Assembly: GCA_022579005.1 (NCBI GenBank)
Contig: MU401598.1
Span: 37,567-101,566, forward strand
Direction of reading: 5' to 3'
DNA length: 64,000 nt
Source of the DNA: Poronia punctata
Taxonomy: Eukaryota; Ascomycota; Sordariomycetes; Xylariales; Xylariaceae
In this document: positions 12,846-26,683 of the stretch, piece by piece
Position numbering within the stretch: position 1 is the stretch's first letter
How the letters are laid out: each line of letters starts with the position of its first letter
The notes under the pieces: generated by a model
The model's database searches: none
The model's input: only the letters and a program-made list of their open reading frames with translations
What the model was told of the DNA's origin: nothing
Position numbers and translations under genes: made by a program

Positions 12846-13390
12846 CCACATAGAATTAGCTACAACATAGCTACAAGGTTAGGTTAGCTAAGGTAAGGTC
12901 TATGACCTTTAGAATTTACCTGCTATGGCTATGACCTTTGGGATTGACCTGGCAGAGCTATAGCCTTTTGAATGACCTACATTAGCTATTATTATTACTA
13001 TTGGAAATGACCTGCCATGGCTATGACCTTTAGAATTGACCTGCTATGGCCATTACCTTTGGAATTTACCTGCTAGAGCTATGACCTTTTGAATTGACTT
13101 ATATTAGCTATGACCGTTACCTTTTAAGTTGACCTGCTAGGGCCATTACTTTTAGAATTGACCTGGCAGAGCTATAGCCTTTTAAATGACCTAAATTAGC
13201 TATAACTATTACTTTTTAAAATGACCTACTAGGGCCCTGACCTTTTAAAATGACCTGCTATGGCTATTACCTTTGAAATTTACCTACTAGGGCTATTACT
13301 ATTACCTTTAAAATTGACTTGTTAGGGCTATTACTATTACCTTTTAAAATGACCTGCTATAGCTATGACCTTTAAAATTGACCTACATTA
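12846..13390 (-). repeat. Satellite-like tandem repeats, inverted orientation
   Basis: A degenerate series of roughly 30-45-bp units built on words such as TGACCTGCTATGGCTATGACC and CTTTAGAATTGACC. Read on the minus strand these are the GGTCATAGC...GGTCAATTCTAAAG words of the arrays at 13391-13655 and 17022-18731, so this segment is inverted relative to them. No coding potential. Confidence 0.8.
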
Positions 13391-13658
13391 CCTACGGCTA
13401 TAGGAGGTGACTGTAATGGTTATGACTATAAGAGGTCATTTTGAAAGTTATGACCAAGGGGGGTGAATAAGGGGTTTAGCTTAGGTGATTTCTAGAGCTA
13501 AGGGCTAGGGGCGGCGACTAGAAGGGTTATAGCTATAAGAGGTGACTAGAGGGGTTATGACCATAGGGGTTGAATTTTAAAGTTAAGGGCTAAAGGTAAT
13601 AGGTCAGGTGATTTTTAAAGCTAAGGGCTAGGGGGGTAAGTAGAAAAGTCCTGACTAA
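13391..13658 (+). repeat. Satellite array, segment 1 (left of element D)
   Basis: Tandem words GGTTATGACTATAAGAGG, GATTTCTAGAGCTAAGGGC and AAGGGGGGTGAATAAG in plus orientation. The array stops at 13655 and resumes after 17024, with TAA (13656-13658) duplicated, so the two pieces were contiguous before element D inserted. Confidence 0.8.
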
Positions 13659-16600
13659 GAGCCAGTTTAGCAACACTTAAAATGCCTTTAAAACTTTTTT
13701 ATTTTGTAGGACTATATATTGCTTAAAACGCTAAAATATGCGCTTTTTTTAATTTAGTATAGTAAAAATGCTAAAATTTATAATATATTATTAAAAAGTA
13801 AACTAGCAAATTTTTAACTATACTTTTTATATTTTTAGTATATATTATTATTTTTAGCTATTAAATTAACTAAAAATAGCTTAAGTTATTATAAAATATT
13901 AAAAAAATAGCTTTAAAAACTTTTTATTTATAAAAAGTAAAAAGTTTTTAAACCTTTTTTTTTTATATTAAAATCTATTTAAAATATTTATTTTTTTAAT
14001 AATATTTTTTAATATAAATAACTTTAAAATAAAAGCTATATTAAGTAAAGCTATTATAGCTATTAATAACTTTATTAGCAAGTTTATTACTAAAATAAAT
14101 ACTATTATTTAAAAGTTTAAAATAAAAGTAAACATTATTAAAAATAACTTTATAATAAACTTTAATTTTTTAGTAAGTAAAGTTATAATAAAATATTTGC
14201 TAAAAATATTTATAACACTATATTTTAGTTAAGTTTATATATAAATAAGCGTATTTTTAATATATTAGTTATTTAAATTAAAAAATATATATTAGTTTTT
14301 AATTTATAAAATGTATTAGTATTTGCTAATACTTAATAATTTTTTTATAAATTTATAAGTAAAATAATACTTAATAGCAAGTAAGCTTTATTTAAAATTA
14401 CTTAATTTTAATTATTTATAAAGTTTTTAATAATATATTAGCAATAATACTTTTACTTTTTAACTATTTTATATACTTTATAAAAATTAATATTATAGTA
14501 AACAAGATTATAAAAAACTTTAAAGTATATTTATATTTTAAAAACTATATAAGCTTTATTAATAGTACTTTAATATATGCTTATATGCTAGCTTGTTAAT
14601 AAAAAATATATTAGTATTAAAAAAAATATAATATTAAATATATTAATAGTAATAAATTTAAATTATATATTTATATATACTTTTAAAAAGCTTAAAAGTT
14701 TAATATATAATATAAACGCTATTAAAATTGCTAAATTAAAAAAAGGTTTTATAGTACTTAAAAAAATACTATTTAATAAATATAAGATTTCGTTAAAAAA
14801 AAGCTATTTATACTTATATTTTAAAGTATATTACTATTTTAAAAAATAAAGTATTATAAAAAAACGCTTTAATTTAAAAAAAAAGCTTTTTAATCTTTAG
14901 CATTTTTTTTATAAATTAGCATTAAAAAAGTTTTTAAGATTTTAAAAAAGCGCTTTAAAATTATTTGCTTTTTTATACTTAAATATAGCTTTAAAAAGTA
15001 AACTAATATTATATATATAATTATAATACTTTATAACTTTATTACTTTTATATATTATAACCTTTTATTAAATAAATAAAATAATAATTAAAAATTTAGC
15101 TTAAATATAGCTTTTAATATAATGTTAAAAAGTAGCAAATAGCTCTATAAAAAGGCTGCAACTTTAACTTTTAACTTTTTTAAGCTATAAAAAGCTATAA
15201 ATAATAGTTTATTTATAAAGCTTTAAAATAATACTTTTAAAAAAAATAAACTGCTTTTAAAACTAAATAGTATAAAATATATAGCTAAACTATTGCTAAT
15301 ATACTAGTAAGCTGCTATAAAGTATTAAAATAATAAAAAATATAGCATACTTATTAGCTTTTTAAAAAAATTAAACTTTATAAAAATAAGTTAGTTTTTA
15401 TATTAATATTTATATATATAAAATAAGTATAAAAATATTAAGTATAAAAGTTTTAAATATATTAAAAAGTTAAACTTAGTACTTATTTTATAGCTTTAAT
15501 AATTATTATATTATTTATACTTTTTTTAATTTATAATATTAGTTATATAGCTTTTTTAAGTTTTTATTATAATATAAACATAATACTTATACTATTAAAA
15601 TAGCATTTTTTTAAAAAGTACTAATATTTGCTATAATATGCTTTTTTAATTTTATTTTTATTATAATATTTAAAGCTTATTACTTTTATAAATAAAAGCT
15701 TACTATATTATATAGCAAAGTTATAAAAGCTTTAAGCTAGCTAAGCGTTTTATATTTTTTTTAAATATAAATAAAGCGTTTTTTTTATAATATTTAGTAG
15801 GTTTTAGTTTATTTAGTATTAAAGTTATAAAAAACAGTATTTTAAATTAAAAATATAGTATAATTAGTAATTAAAGCTTTATAAGCTATAAGATTTTAGC
15901 TTTATATTTAATTTTTTAAATAGTAAGTATATAAGTAATTATTATAGCCTAGTAAGCCTTATATACTATTATAGCTAATTTACTAGTAGTTATATTATTT
16001 AAATAAGCTTTTTTATATTAAGCTTATAATAATATACTTTTTAAATGAAGCTAATTATTATTTTTATTACTTTTTATATTAAAATAGTGCTTTTAAAAAG
16101 CTTTAAGTATAGTAAATCTACTATTTTAATTTATATTAAACCTAGTACTTAAATATTTTATATTAAAAAGCTTTTAATAAGTATTAAATATAATATATTT
16201 AGCTATATATTTAGTATTAAAAATGCTATTAAAAAGGCCTAGTATAAAAGCATATAGGCTATAATTATAAAAAGTATTTTTTATAAAGTTTTAAATAACT
16301 TTATAGCTTTGCTTATTACTAACGTTAAGCTATTAAATAATTAAAATACTTTTATATTTAATATAGTAAAAAGCTAAAATAAATATAATAATAGCTTTAT
16401 TAGCTTAATTATAAGCTTTTTTAAAGTATAAAAGTAAAGCTATTTATTTAAATATAAATTTATTATAAATATAAGTTTAAAGTAAGTAGCTAGTTATATT
16501 AACTAAATTTTAAAGCTTTATTTTAAGTTAGCAATATTAAATATTTATAAATATAAGCATTATAAAAATAACTTACTATATATTTTAACTAATATAATAT

Positions 16601-17021
16601 TTTTAAAGTATTAGCTATAATAGTTAATAAGCTAAAGCTTTTATTATTATTGCTAGCGCTGCTATTTTTAATAATATTAAAAATAATATTTTAAATATTT
16701 TAAGTAAGTAGTTTAAAGCTATTATATAAAATAATTACTACTATAGCAGTAGTGCTTAAAAAATATTTATTTATAATATTATAGCTGCTAAAAATATAAA
16801 AAATTGCTTATAAAAAAGCATAAAATATAATTTTTTAAAAGTTAGTAGTAAGCTAAAGCGTACATAATACTAGCTAAAATAAATAAGCACAAAATATCTT
16901 ATATTTTTTAATACTTTAATTAACTAGCATTATACTTTAACTATATTTAGCTAGAAAAAGTAAACACTAATATATTAAAGTTACCGTGGCCCTCGGAACT
17001 TTTTAGCTACTAAACTAGCTT
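13659..17021 (+). mobile_element. Element D: RIP-decayed DNA transposon, probably PIF/Harbinger-like
   Basis: A 3.36-kb AT-rich insert in the satellite array. Its left end GAGCCAGTTTAGCAAC and right end (reverse complement AAGCTAGTTTAGTAGC) form terminal inverted repeats. TAA flanks both sides (13656-13658 and 17022-17024). A 3-bp TAA duplication and the GGGCCTGTT-type terminus of its un-RIPped relative F (62008-63645) are typical of PIF/Harbinger elements. The first ~300 bp match F's right-hand 300 bp on the minus strand, and the last ~110 bp match F's left end, nearly all differences being C-to-T or G-to-A. Any transposase frame is destroyed. Which strand coded is unknown; plus is assigned only relative to F. 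Confidence 0.72.
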
Positions 17022-18731
17022 TAAGGTGGTTGAAATCTAAAGCTATAACTAAGGGGGGTGACTAGAATGGTTATGGCCAAGGGATGTGACTGGAAAGGTC
17101 ATGGCCAATAGGAGGTAAAATCTAAAGCTATGGCCAAGGGGGGTAAATAAGGGGGCTAGGTCAGGTGATTTTTAAAGCTAAGGGCTAGGGGGTTGAAATC
17201 TAAAGCTAAGGGCTAAAGGGGTGACTAGAAGGTTTATGGCCAGGGGTGGTAAAGGGTTATGGCTAAGGGAGGTGAAAGCTAAAGCCATGACTAAAGGGGG
17301 TGAATAAGAGGGCTAGGTTAGGTGATTTCTAAAGCTAAGGGCTAGGGGGTTAAAATCTAAAGCTATGGCTGTAAGGGTGTTAAAATCTAAGGCCATGGCT
17401 ATGAGAGGCGACTAGAAAGGTTATGACTAAGGGGTTAAAATCTAAAGCTATAACTAAGGGGGGTGGTTAAGAAGGTTATAGCTATAAGAGGTGAAATTTA
17501 AAGCTATAGGGGGTCTAGTTAGGTGATTTATAAAGCTAAGGGCTAGGGGGTTTAAAGGTTAAATTTAAAGCTAAGGCTAAAGGGGGTGACTAGAAAGGTT
17601 ATAGCTATAGGAGGTAAAATTTAAAGCTATAATTAAAAGGGGGTGAATTTTAAAGTTAAGAGCTAAAGGGGGTAGTTAAAAAAGTTATAGCTATAAGAGG
17701 TTATTTTTAAAGCTATTAGCAAGGAAGTTAAAATTTAAAGCTATAGCTATAAAGGGTAACTAAAAAGGTTAAGGCTTAAAGGTGTTAAGTTAAGTGATTT
17801 TTAAAGCTAAGGCTATAAGGGGTAACTAGAAAGGTTATAGCTAAAAGAAGTAAAATCTAAAGCTATAAAACGTTAAGTTAGGTAATTTTTAAAGCTAAGG
17901 GCTAAGGGGTTAAAATTTAAAGTTATAACTAAAAAGAGTAGTTAAAAAAGTAATAGCTATAAGAGGTAATTAAAAGGGTTATAGCTATATAAGGTAACTA
18001 AAAAGGTTATAGCTATAAAGGTTAAATTTTAAAGTTATAGCTAAGGGGGTAAATAAAAGGACTAGGTTAAGTAATTTTTAAAGTTAAAAGTTAAAGAGTT
18101 TAAATTTAAAGCTATAGCTATAAGCTAAAAAGGTTAAGTTAGGTGATTTTTAAAGCTATAACTTAAAGAGGTGATTTTTTAAGCTATGAGGTAATAAGGT
18201 TAGCTAAGGTAATTTTTAAAGCTAAGGCTATAAGGGGTAACTAAAAAGGTTATAATTAAAGAGGGTAAATTTTAAAATTAAGGGCTAAAAAGGCCAGGCT
18301 AGGTTATTTTCAAAGCTATAAACAAAAGGGGTAAATTTTAATGCTAAGAGCTAAAAAGGTTAAGTTAAGTAATTTTTAAAGCTAAGGCTATAAGGGGTAA
18401 CTAAAAAGGTTATAATTAAAGAGGGTAAATTTTAAAATTAAGGGCTAAAAAGGCCAGGCTAGGTTATTTTCAAAGCTATAAACAAAAGGGGTAAATTTTA
18501 ATGCTAAGAGCTAAAAAGGTTAAGTTAAGTAATTTTTAAAGCTAAGAACTAAGAGGTTAAAATTTAAAGTTATAACTAAAAAGAGTAATTAAAAAGGTAA
18601 TAGCTATAAAAAGTAACTAGAAAGTTTATAGCTAAAGGGGTTAAAATTTAAAGCTATAACTAAAAGTGTTAAAATTTAAGGCTAAAAGCTAAAAGGTCTA
18701 GGTTAGGTTATTTTTAAAGCTATAACTAAAG
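17022..18731 (+). repeat. Satellite array, segment 2 (between elements D and A)
   Basis: About 1.7 kb of degenerate tandem repeats. Recurrent modules are GGTGACTAGAAAGGTTATGG, TAAAATCTAAAGCTATGGCC, and GGCTAGGTTAGGTGATTTTT followed by AAAGCTAAGGGCTAGGGGG, giving a higher-order period of about 110-160 bp. RIP-like decay increases rightward: GG and CC words near 17.1 kb become AA/TT-rich by 18 kb. It ends at TAAAG (18727-18731), duplicated on the far side of element A. Confidence 0.85.
18211..18530 (+). repeat. Exact 160-bp tandem duplication inside the satellite
   Basis: Positions 18211-18370 and 18371-18530 read identically base for base, whereas neighbouring units of the array differ at many positions. 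The duplication therefore arose after the surrounding decay. Confidence 0.93.
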
Positions 18732-18930
18732 TAATACAACGTATTATAAAGGGACCTATTATAAGGATAAAGTCCTGTAGCCTTAGATTAAATAGCTAGA
18801 TTAAATAAAAACTAGCGCACTAAGGTCAATTAGTTAGTAATAACTAATTAACCTAACCTTGCTAAATTCCTTTTTTTTTAAATTATTAATTTACAAAATT
18901 TACTACACTACCTTATAGTTCCTTTTACTA
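18732..18930 (+). repeat. Element A left LTR (199 bp)
   Basis: Aligns over its whole length with 26485-26683, differing mainly by transitions. It begins TAATAC and ends TTTACTA; the canonical TG...CA ends are both changed to TA, as RIP at CpA would do. Its outer edge keeps GC words (CGTATTATAAAGGGACC) that have decayed in the right LTR. Confidence 0.9.
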
Positions 18931-21900
18931 AATAGTATAGTAAGTATATAATTAATATAATTAATTTTAGTTATTTTCTATTTTTTTGCAGTAGCAAATA
19001 AGTATAAATTAAAAAGTTTATTGTTTTTTTAAACCTTAAAGCTTGATTTACACTTTTCTAAAGGCATAAAGCCCCTCTAAGCAAAGCAACATTATAAAGG
19101 TTATTTTTTTAGACCTTTTATAAAGCTATTTAATTAAAAAACTAGTTAAAGTTATTTCTTTAAATTTTTTTAATTAATAATAAGTTAATTATACTTTTGC
19201 AAAAGCTTTCTTATATTAAACAAAAACCTTATAAATAAGTAAAAATTATATAATTTCTTTTAAATAGCTAAAGCTATTTTTATACTACTATATTTAAGTT
19301 GTAAATAAAGCAATCTTTTATAGCGCTAACGTTTATAGTTATCTTTACTAAGGCCTAATTTATTAAAACGCCTAGCTATACCCTATACGTTATAAACTGC
19401 TTATTTTTTTAAACTTATAAAATATAAAAGCATTACGCAAAATACTTATTTTTTTAAATTTATACTAAACGTTTTTTTTTACTTTTTATTTATTATATAC
19501 ATTTATTTTTTATATTTTTTTTTAGTTAAGCAAGCTAAACAAATAAAATAAATAATAATAGCAGCAAAGCTAATAACAACCTTATTATAAGCAATATTAA
19601 CAAATTAAGTTATAAGTTTTAAACAATTTATACTATTAATATATTAACTTTACTAAATTATTACAATTTACTTAATTTTTAAGTACTACTTAAACTTTAA
19701 TAAAACTTATAAAATAATTTATATACTATAAGCGCAAAAAATATTAAAAAATAAAAAAATAATAAAGCAATATAGCAAGCTTTAAAACAAAACGTATTTA
19801 ATTAAAAGCAGTTTTAAAAGCAAACTAATTAAACTATTAAGTACTTAATAAATTAAATTAAAAAAGTAAACAATTTTTAAATAAATATAAAATTTAATAT
19901 AAAGTTTATAATAAGTAAAATAAACTTGTTTATTTAAACTGCTTAAAGTAAGCTAGCAATACTATAACTATTAACTTTAATATAAGCATATTTAATAAGT
20001 TAAAAGCAAGCGTACTTTATACAAAAGCAAGCGTACTTTATATAAAAGTAAGCGTACTTTATATAAAATCTAGCACAACTTAATTTAGCATACTTTATAT
20101 AAAAGCAAGCGCGCTTTATAATTTAAAAACAAATTTAAGTAATATAACTAGCATAAAAGCTAAAAATAAAAATAGTATACTTATAACCTACTTAGTAAGC
20201 GTTTAAACTTTACATATTTAAAATAAATATATTATATAAAAAAATTTTAAACTTTAAAAGCCTTTTTTTAAGCTTAAGCTAAGCTAACAACTTTTATAAA
20301 AATAATAATACTTTATTATAAGTTAACTTTTAATTAACTAATTATATACTTTTTAAAAATAACTAACTTTAAATTTAATTTATAAAGCTTTTAACTTAAT
20401 AATCTTTAGTTTAACTTTTAACTAAACTAGTAATAATAAACACTTTAAAAAATTATTTTAACTACTTAAAAAAAACCTAATTTTTTATATTATATATATA
20501 GTTAAAACTTAAACAAAAACTATAATAAAATAAATAGTAAGCAAAAGCTTTTAAAAAAGACTTTAAAAAAAACCTAAGCAATAGCAATAATAATAGCCCC
20601 TTATAAAAACTATTAAAACTTATAAAGCTATAAAAACTATTAAGTTTACAAAAACTATTTAAAAGCAATAAATACTTATACTATAATTTAATATTGCTAT
20701 TTAGCAATAACTTTAACAATTAAAAAAAAAAATTAAAAAAAAAAATATTAATACTTTTATACTTAACTTTAAAAATCTAAAAAACTTTAATTAAGTAAAT
20801 AAAAGATTTAAAACTATTTATATAAACGTATAGGCCTTTATTAATAAAATTAATACTATATTAAAAAATACTAAAAGTAGCACTTATAAAAGCTAGTTAG
20901 TATAGCTATAGCTTACTTTATTAAGTAAAGCTATAGCTTATTAATAAAATTTAGTTTTTACTATTAAAAAAAAAACACTTTTAAAACAAAAGTATTTAAA
21001 AAATAATAAACTAACTTAGCTAACATTTTACTATAGCCTTAAGCATTGCTACTAAAAAAAGCAACCTTTTATAGCTTAAGCTTAAAAATATTATATATAA
21101 TAAAAACGTATTAAAAAAATACTTTTAAAAAAAACTTAAATATACTAAAGCAAGTTACTTATTAGTAAGCAATAATTTTAACTAAATAAAAGTGATTATA
21201 GCTATATAGTTAATAATAAACCTAGCTTTAAAGCAAAATATATTTATACTTAACTAAAAAAAAAGTTTTAGCAAATATTTTAAATTTTTTGCTTATAAAA
21301 AAGCAATACTTTTATTAGCAGCTAAATTTATATACTTTTAAGTTTAAAAAAAAAAAACAAGCAAAGCAGCTAAATAACTTTTTTAAAAACTAATTAAATA
21401 ATAAAAGCAATAATAAAACTAAAGGCTGCTAGCAAAATAAACGCAAAAAAAGCTATAATTACAATAAAAGTTAAAATTGCAACAATTGCAATTATTATAA
21501 AAATAACTATAAAAAAAACAAATACTAATTTAAAGATTAGAAAAAAAACAAAAATAAACCTTAAAACAAAAATAAAAATAAACCTTAAAACAAGAACAAA
21601 TCTAAAAATAAAAATAAAAAAAAAAACTATTTAAACCTAGCAAAAAAAAAAAAGTTAAACTATAAATCTAACTTAGCTAAAAGCTTAACAAATTTATTAA
21701 AAAAAACCTTTTTAAATTTAAAGTTAAACAAGGTATTTATAGTTATTAACTATAATATATATTATAAATATTATAATAGCATATTTTTAAACTTAAAAAA
21801 AAAAAAACGCTATAGCTAAAAGTATACTTAAAAACTTATAAAGTTTTGCAACACTTTTACCTTAAAGCTACCTAGGCTAAATTACATAAAATACAACTAA

Positions 21901-24900
21901 TCTTTTAAGTTACAAAATTAACTATTTAAGCACTTAAAAAAATGCTAAAAAAAAACAAATAAAAAACCTAATTTAAAACTTAATAATAAAGTTTATTTTG
22001 CTAGGTCTAATAAATTAAAAATCCTAAGACTACGCATTTAAGTTATAACCCCTTTAAAAACCTAAACAAAAAAACTTATTAGTTAATCTTAATACTTTTA
22101 CTTATACATCCTAGTTTGCACAAAGCCTAAATTTATAAAAATAACTATTTATTTTAATATTAAAATAAGTTATAACATTATTACTTATAACTTATTAAAT
22201 ATAACTATATATACTACTAAAAAACAGTTAAGCAAAGTTTAAAGTATTAATAGTAAATAAATTAAATATATTAAATAAGCTACTTTAAAAATATATATAA
22301 TAAAAACAAGTAAATTTAAAAACAAATAAATTAAATTTATAGTATTTATATAAGTATTAAATAAAATTATAAAACTTTAAATACTATTAAAAACTAATTT
22401 TAATAATACTTATAAAGCTAAAATCGACTTTAAAACCTAAACTATTATATTTAACGCTATAAAAAGTTTTAATACTCTTTTTATAATTTAATTAAAGTTA
22501 TACTTTTATATTTAAAAAGTAATGTTAGCTTATAAAGTACTATTAAAACTAAAAAAAACCTTATTAGCTTTAACTTAATATAAATTGCTACTATTAAACT
22601 AAAATTTTACTTTTAAATTAATATATAAAAATACTATTTTTTTGTTTATAAAATTAACTACTTTAAATATTATAATTATAGCTAACTTATTATCTAAGCT
22701 AAAAAAAGTTAAAAAAAGTATAAAAGTAAGTATTATTAATAAATAAACTAAAATTAAAGTATAAAAAGCTACTTAAAAAAAATGTTTAAAAGCTATAGTA
22801 GTAGTAGCTATAATATTATAAATACTTATACTTATTAAAGCAACTAGTAAAGTAAATATTGCTAATAATGTTTTTATTAAATACTTAATTAATTTTAAAA
22901 TATTAAACTTACTTATATATATAGCTTTAGCTACTAAAAAATACTTTACTTTAAGTAAAAAAGTATAAAATATAATAACTTAACTAAAAATTATTAAAGT
23001 TTTTAATACTAAAACTAATTAAGCTAAAAATAAGAAAATAAGTAACTTTAAACTTAAAGTAATTAAATTTTTATTAACTATAAAAATTTAAAAGCTTTTT
23101 AAAACAAAAGAAATTGCTAAGCTTAATAAATAGTTTATATATGCTAAGCTAGATTTTGCTGCTAGCAAAATTATTTAAATTTTAAAAGATTTTTTAAAAA
23201 TTTAAACTAATTAAAAAATTATTAATATTTTAAAAAAAAACTAAATAAAAATACCTTTAGTAAATAATTAGCAATAAATAAAGTTAAATAGTTAACTTTA
23301 CTTTTTTAGCGCTAAAAACTAAGCAATTATTAATAAGGTTTTTAATAAGCTATATAAGCAAAATTAAATAAAATAAGTAAATAAACTAAGCCTTTTTGCT
23401 TATTTAATATTTGTTGCTTATTAATAAGTAAAAAAAAGTATATAAACTAAACTTATAATAAACTTTTAAGCCTTTAATAAAACAGCCGTACTTAATAACT
23501 ATTTACTACTTTTATAATTAAAAGTAATTAAATTAGTTTAAAAAAAACACTATATTATTATAATAAATACTATAGCTTTTTTTTACTAATTTAAAGTTTA
23601 TTTAAATTATTAAAACTAATTTATAATAATAAGCTTATAAAAACTAAAACGCTTTATAGTAGCACTTATAAAATTTTATAACTTATTAGCATATATTTAA
23701 TATTTTATAAACTAAATATTAAAACTATATAAATTATTTTATAAAGCTTTTATTAATAATATTATTATATTTTTAAATAATAAAACTAGTTACTTAAAAT
23801 ACTTATAAAAAGTATTTAACTTATTTAAATAAAAACAAATTTTAATATTACTTAAAAAGTTGTTTTTAAAATATTTTTTTATAAAATTACTAAGCTTTTG
23901 CGTTAACTTTTTTAAAATGTTAATAATTAAGCATAAGTTAGCTGCTTTTAAAAACTTTATATTTTTAAACAACTTAAAAGCTTTAAAACAATACTTTAAC
24001 AGTAGCAGATTTTTATAAATATTGCTACTATACTACGCTTAATATGCAAAACTTTTATAAAAAAAAAAAACTGCTTTATTAAACAAAAAATATAAAAAAA
24101 AAAAAGTATTAAATAGCAATTTAAAAAAATATTAAGCTTATATTTAATTAACTTATTTTAAACTTATTAAAGCTAAACTTATATTTTTTTAAGCTATATA
24201 AAACTTTATTTATAAATATACTATTTTTAAACATTATAACTTAGCGCAAACTTTGTTTATATAAGTAAACACTTTACTAAAATAAAAATTTAGCGTTATA
24301 TTATTTTATACTAAAAAAAACTATAAATAGCAACTTAATATATTTATTTTAAACACTTAAATAAAACTAATTATATTTTTAAGCTAGTTATTATTTTAAC
24401 TAAAGTTAAAATATAAGCTTTTTAAAATAAAAATAGCATATATAATATAGGCTTATAAACGCTTTAAAACAATAATTAAAGCTTTAAATAACTTAGTAGT
24501 AGTATTAATAAACTATTTAGCTACTAAAAAAATATTTAACTAAACTAGCTTTAATACTGCTTTAATAAATAAAGCAAATAAAAAGCTAATTAATATATTA
24601 ATTTACTTTTTTTAATATAGCTTATAAACTTATTACTTTTTAAAATAACTAAACTTTATTTTAAACGTATTAAGCTAGCTTTAAAACGTTATTAATAAAG
24701 TAAATAAAAATAGCAAGGTAATTAAATTAAATAAAAAGCCTACGTTTAACTAAATATAGTTAGTTAGCAAAATAATAGCTATTATAAATCTTAAAATAAA
24801 AAAGAAATTTTAAAAAAGCTACAAAAAAGACTTAAAGTATTACTAAATTTTATAAAAAATTTAAAATAATAATAAAAACGTTATAAATTTTTTAAAGCCT

Positions 24901-26484
24901 AGCTATTTATTTAAAGTTATTAAAGGTTTAATTTATAATATAAACTAAAAAAAAACTAAAAGCTATATATACTAAAAAGTATAATAGCAACGTTTATAAT
25001 AATAGCACATAATAATAAACACTACTTTAAAAAATAATATATATTATAAGACTTAAACTAATACTTAATTTAATTTAAAATAAAGCTAGTTAAAAAGTAT
25101 ATTAACTACTATAATATATGCAAACTTTGTGCAACTTTATAAAAAAAGCTATATAGTTTTTATTAAGCAACAAAACTAATAAATTTATGCTTTATAAAAA
25201 CTATAGCTATAAACTTTATTATAAAGCTTTTAAAAGTTAAATTAGCTAACTTACTTTAAAAACTAAAAAGCTATAAATACTTTAATGCTTTAATAATAAC
25301 TATTTATATTATATTTAAATAATTACTACTAATACCTAGCAATATAAAGTATATTGTTAAAAATTAAGTAGCTATATTTACTTAAATAATCTTACTAACT
25401 AACTAAAGTGTTTTATTAAGCATTATTTTAAACTAAAACTAAAAGTTTACTTTAGCCTTTTAAAAAAAGCTATAAAAAAGTTTTAGCGCAAAACTTCTAA
25501 TATTAATAGCTTACTATTTATAAACAAACAAAGCTTTAAAATAAAAAAATTAAATAGTTAAAATAGTAATACGTTACTTTTGCTTTAAGCATTTAAAAAA
25601 AAAATAAACTAAACTATTACTAGCATTATAATAAAACCTAAATAGTAGCTACTTTAAAACTATTAAAGCTTTTGCTTATAAACTACTATTTAAATTTTAA
25701 CTACTTAAATTTAATAATATTATTATATAGTTAAAAAAAATAATCTTAATAATATTAAATTTAAATAAGTTAAACACTTTTTAAATTTACTTTTAATAAA
25801 ACGCAAAACTAGCTATAAACTTTGCTATTACTTACGCTAAATAATATTATAATTAAAAGTATAAACTAATTAAATTTAGTAAAAAAAACAAAGTCTATTT
25901 TTAACTTTATTATAAATATTACTTATTTAGTTAATTATTTTAAAAATACTTTTAACAACGCGCTAGCTTTTAAAAAGTAAAAAAAAAAATTAAAAAACTA
26001 GCTTATAAAATTAATTTACTAAAAACCTTTAAAATATATCTAGTTATATTTATAGCTTACTTATCTTTTAAACAAAAAAGTAAAAACTTGTTTTATTAAT
26101 TTATCCTAGCACTAAGTCTAATTTAAAATAATTAACTAAACTTAAAAAAAGCTAGTAAATTATTTAAAGTTAAAACTATTTTAAATTACTAACTAGACTG
26201 CTTTAAAAAAAGTTTTTAATATTTAGTTAAATAAAAAAGTTATAGTTATAAAAATAACTAATAGCGCTTTAAATAATAATTGTACAGCGCTAAGCAATTA
26301 ATTTAAAAGTATTAAAACTAGTTAAAAGGTTAGCTAAAAACAAAAAAAGTTATACTTAATAAAACTAACTATAAGCAGCAAAAAAAACCTTATAAAATAA
26401 AAAAAACAAAAAAAGTGTAAAAATAAACAAATTAGCACTTAAAATTGTTAAAGTCAACGTTACTTTCTTTATATAGCCAGCACT

Positions 26485-26683
26485 TAATATAACATATTAT
26501 AAAAAGACCTATTATAAAAATAAAGTTTTATAACCTTAAATTAAATAGCTAAATTAAATAAAAACTAGCACACTAAGGTTAATTAGTTAGTAATAATTAA
26601 TTAACCTAACCTTGCTAAATTCCTTCCTTTTTAAATTATTAATCTACAGAATTTACTACACTACTTTATAGTTCCCTTTACTA
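26485..26683 (+). repeat. Element A right LTR (199 bp)
   Basis: Partner of 18732-18930. Here the inner (left) part is more decayed, while the outer end keeps TTCCTTCC, CTACAGAATT and GTTCCC, which are TT-rich in the left copy. Confidence 0.9.

Larger units (their letters stand above)
18732..26683 (+). mobile_element. Element A: RIP-decayed LTR retrotransposon
   Basis: A 7.95-kb element with two 199-bp direct LTRs and a 5-bp target duplication TAAAG (18727-18731 and 26684-26688), inserted in the satellite. The interior is almost pure A+T with no open frame above about 70 codons. Around 21425-21500 a stretch reading like decayed TGC-TAT-AAT-TGC codons (AAAGCTATAATTACAATAAA) hints at a gag CCHC knuckle on the plus strand; this is the only basis for orientation and is weak. 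I cannot tell Copia from Gypsy. Confidence 0.88.

Noticed and set aside
20477..20668. Short frames in the AT-rich tracts (also 23790-23972)
   Set aside because: Chance frames in RIP-saturated DNA, rich in Phe, Leu, Lys, Asn and Tyr, with no conserved motif.
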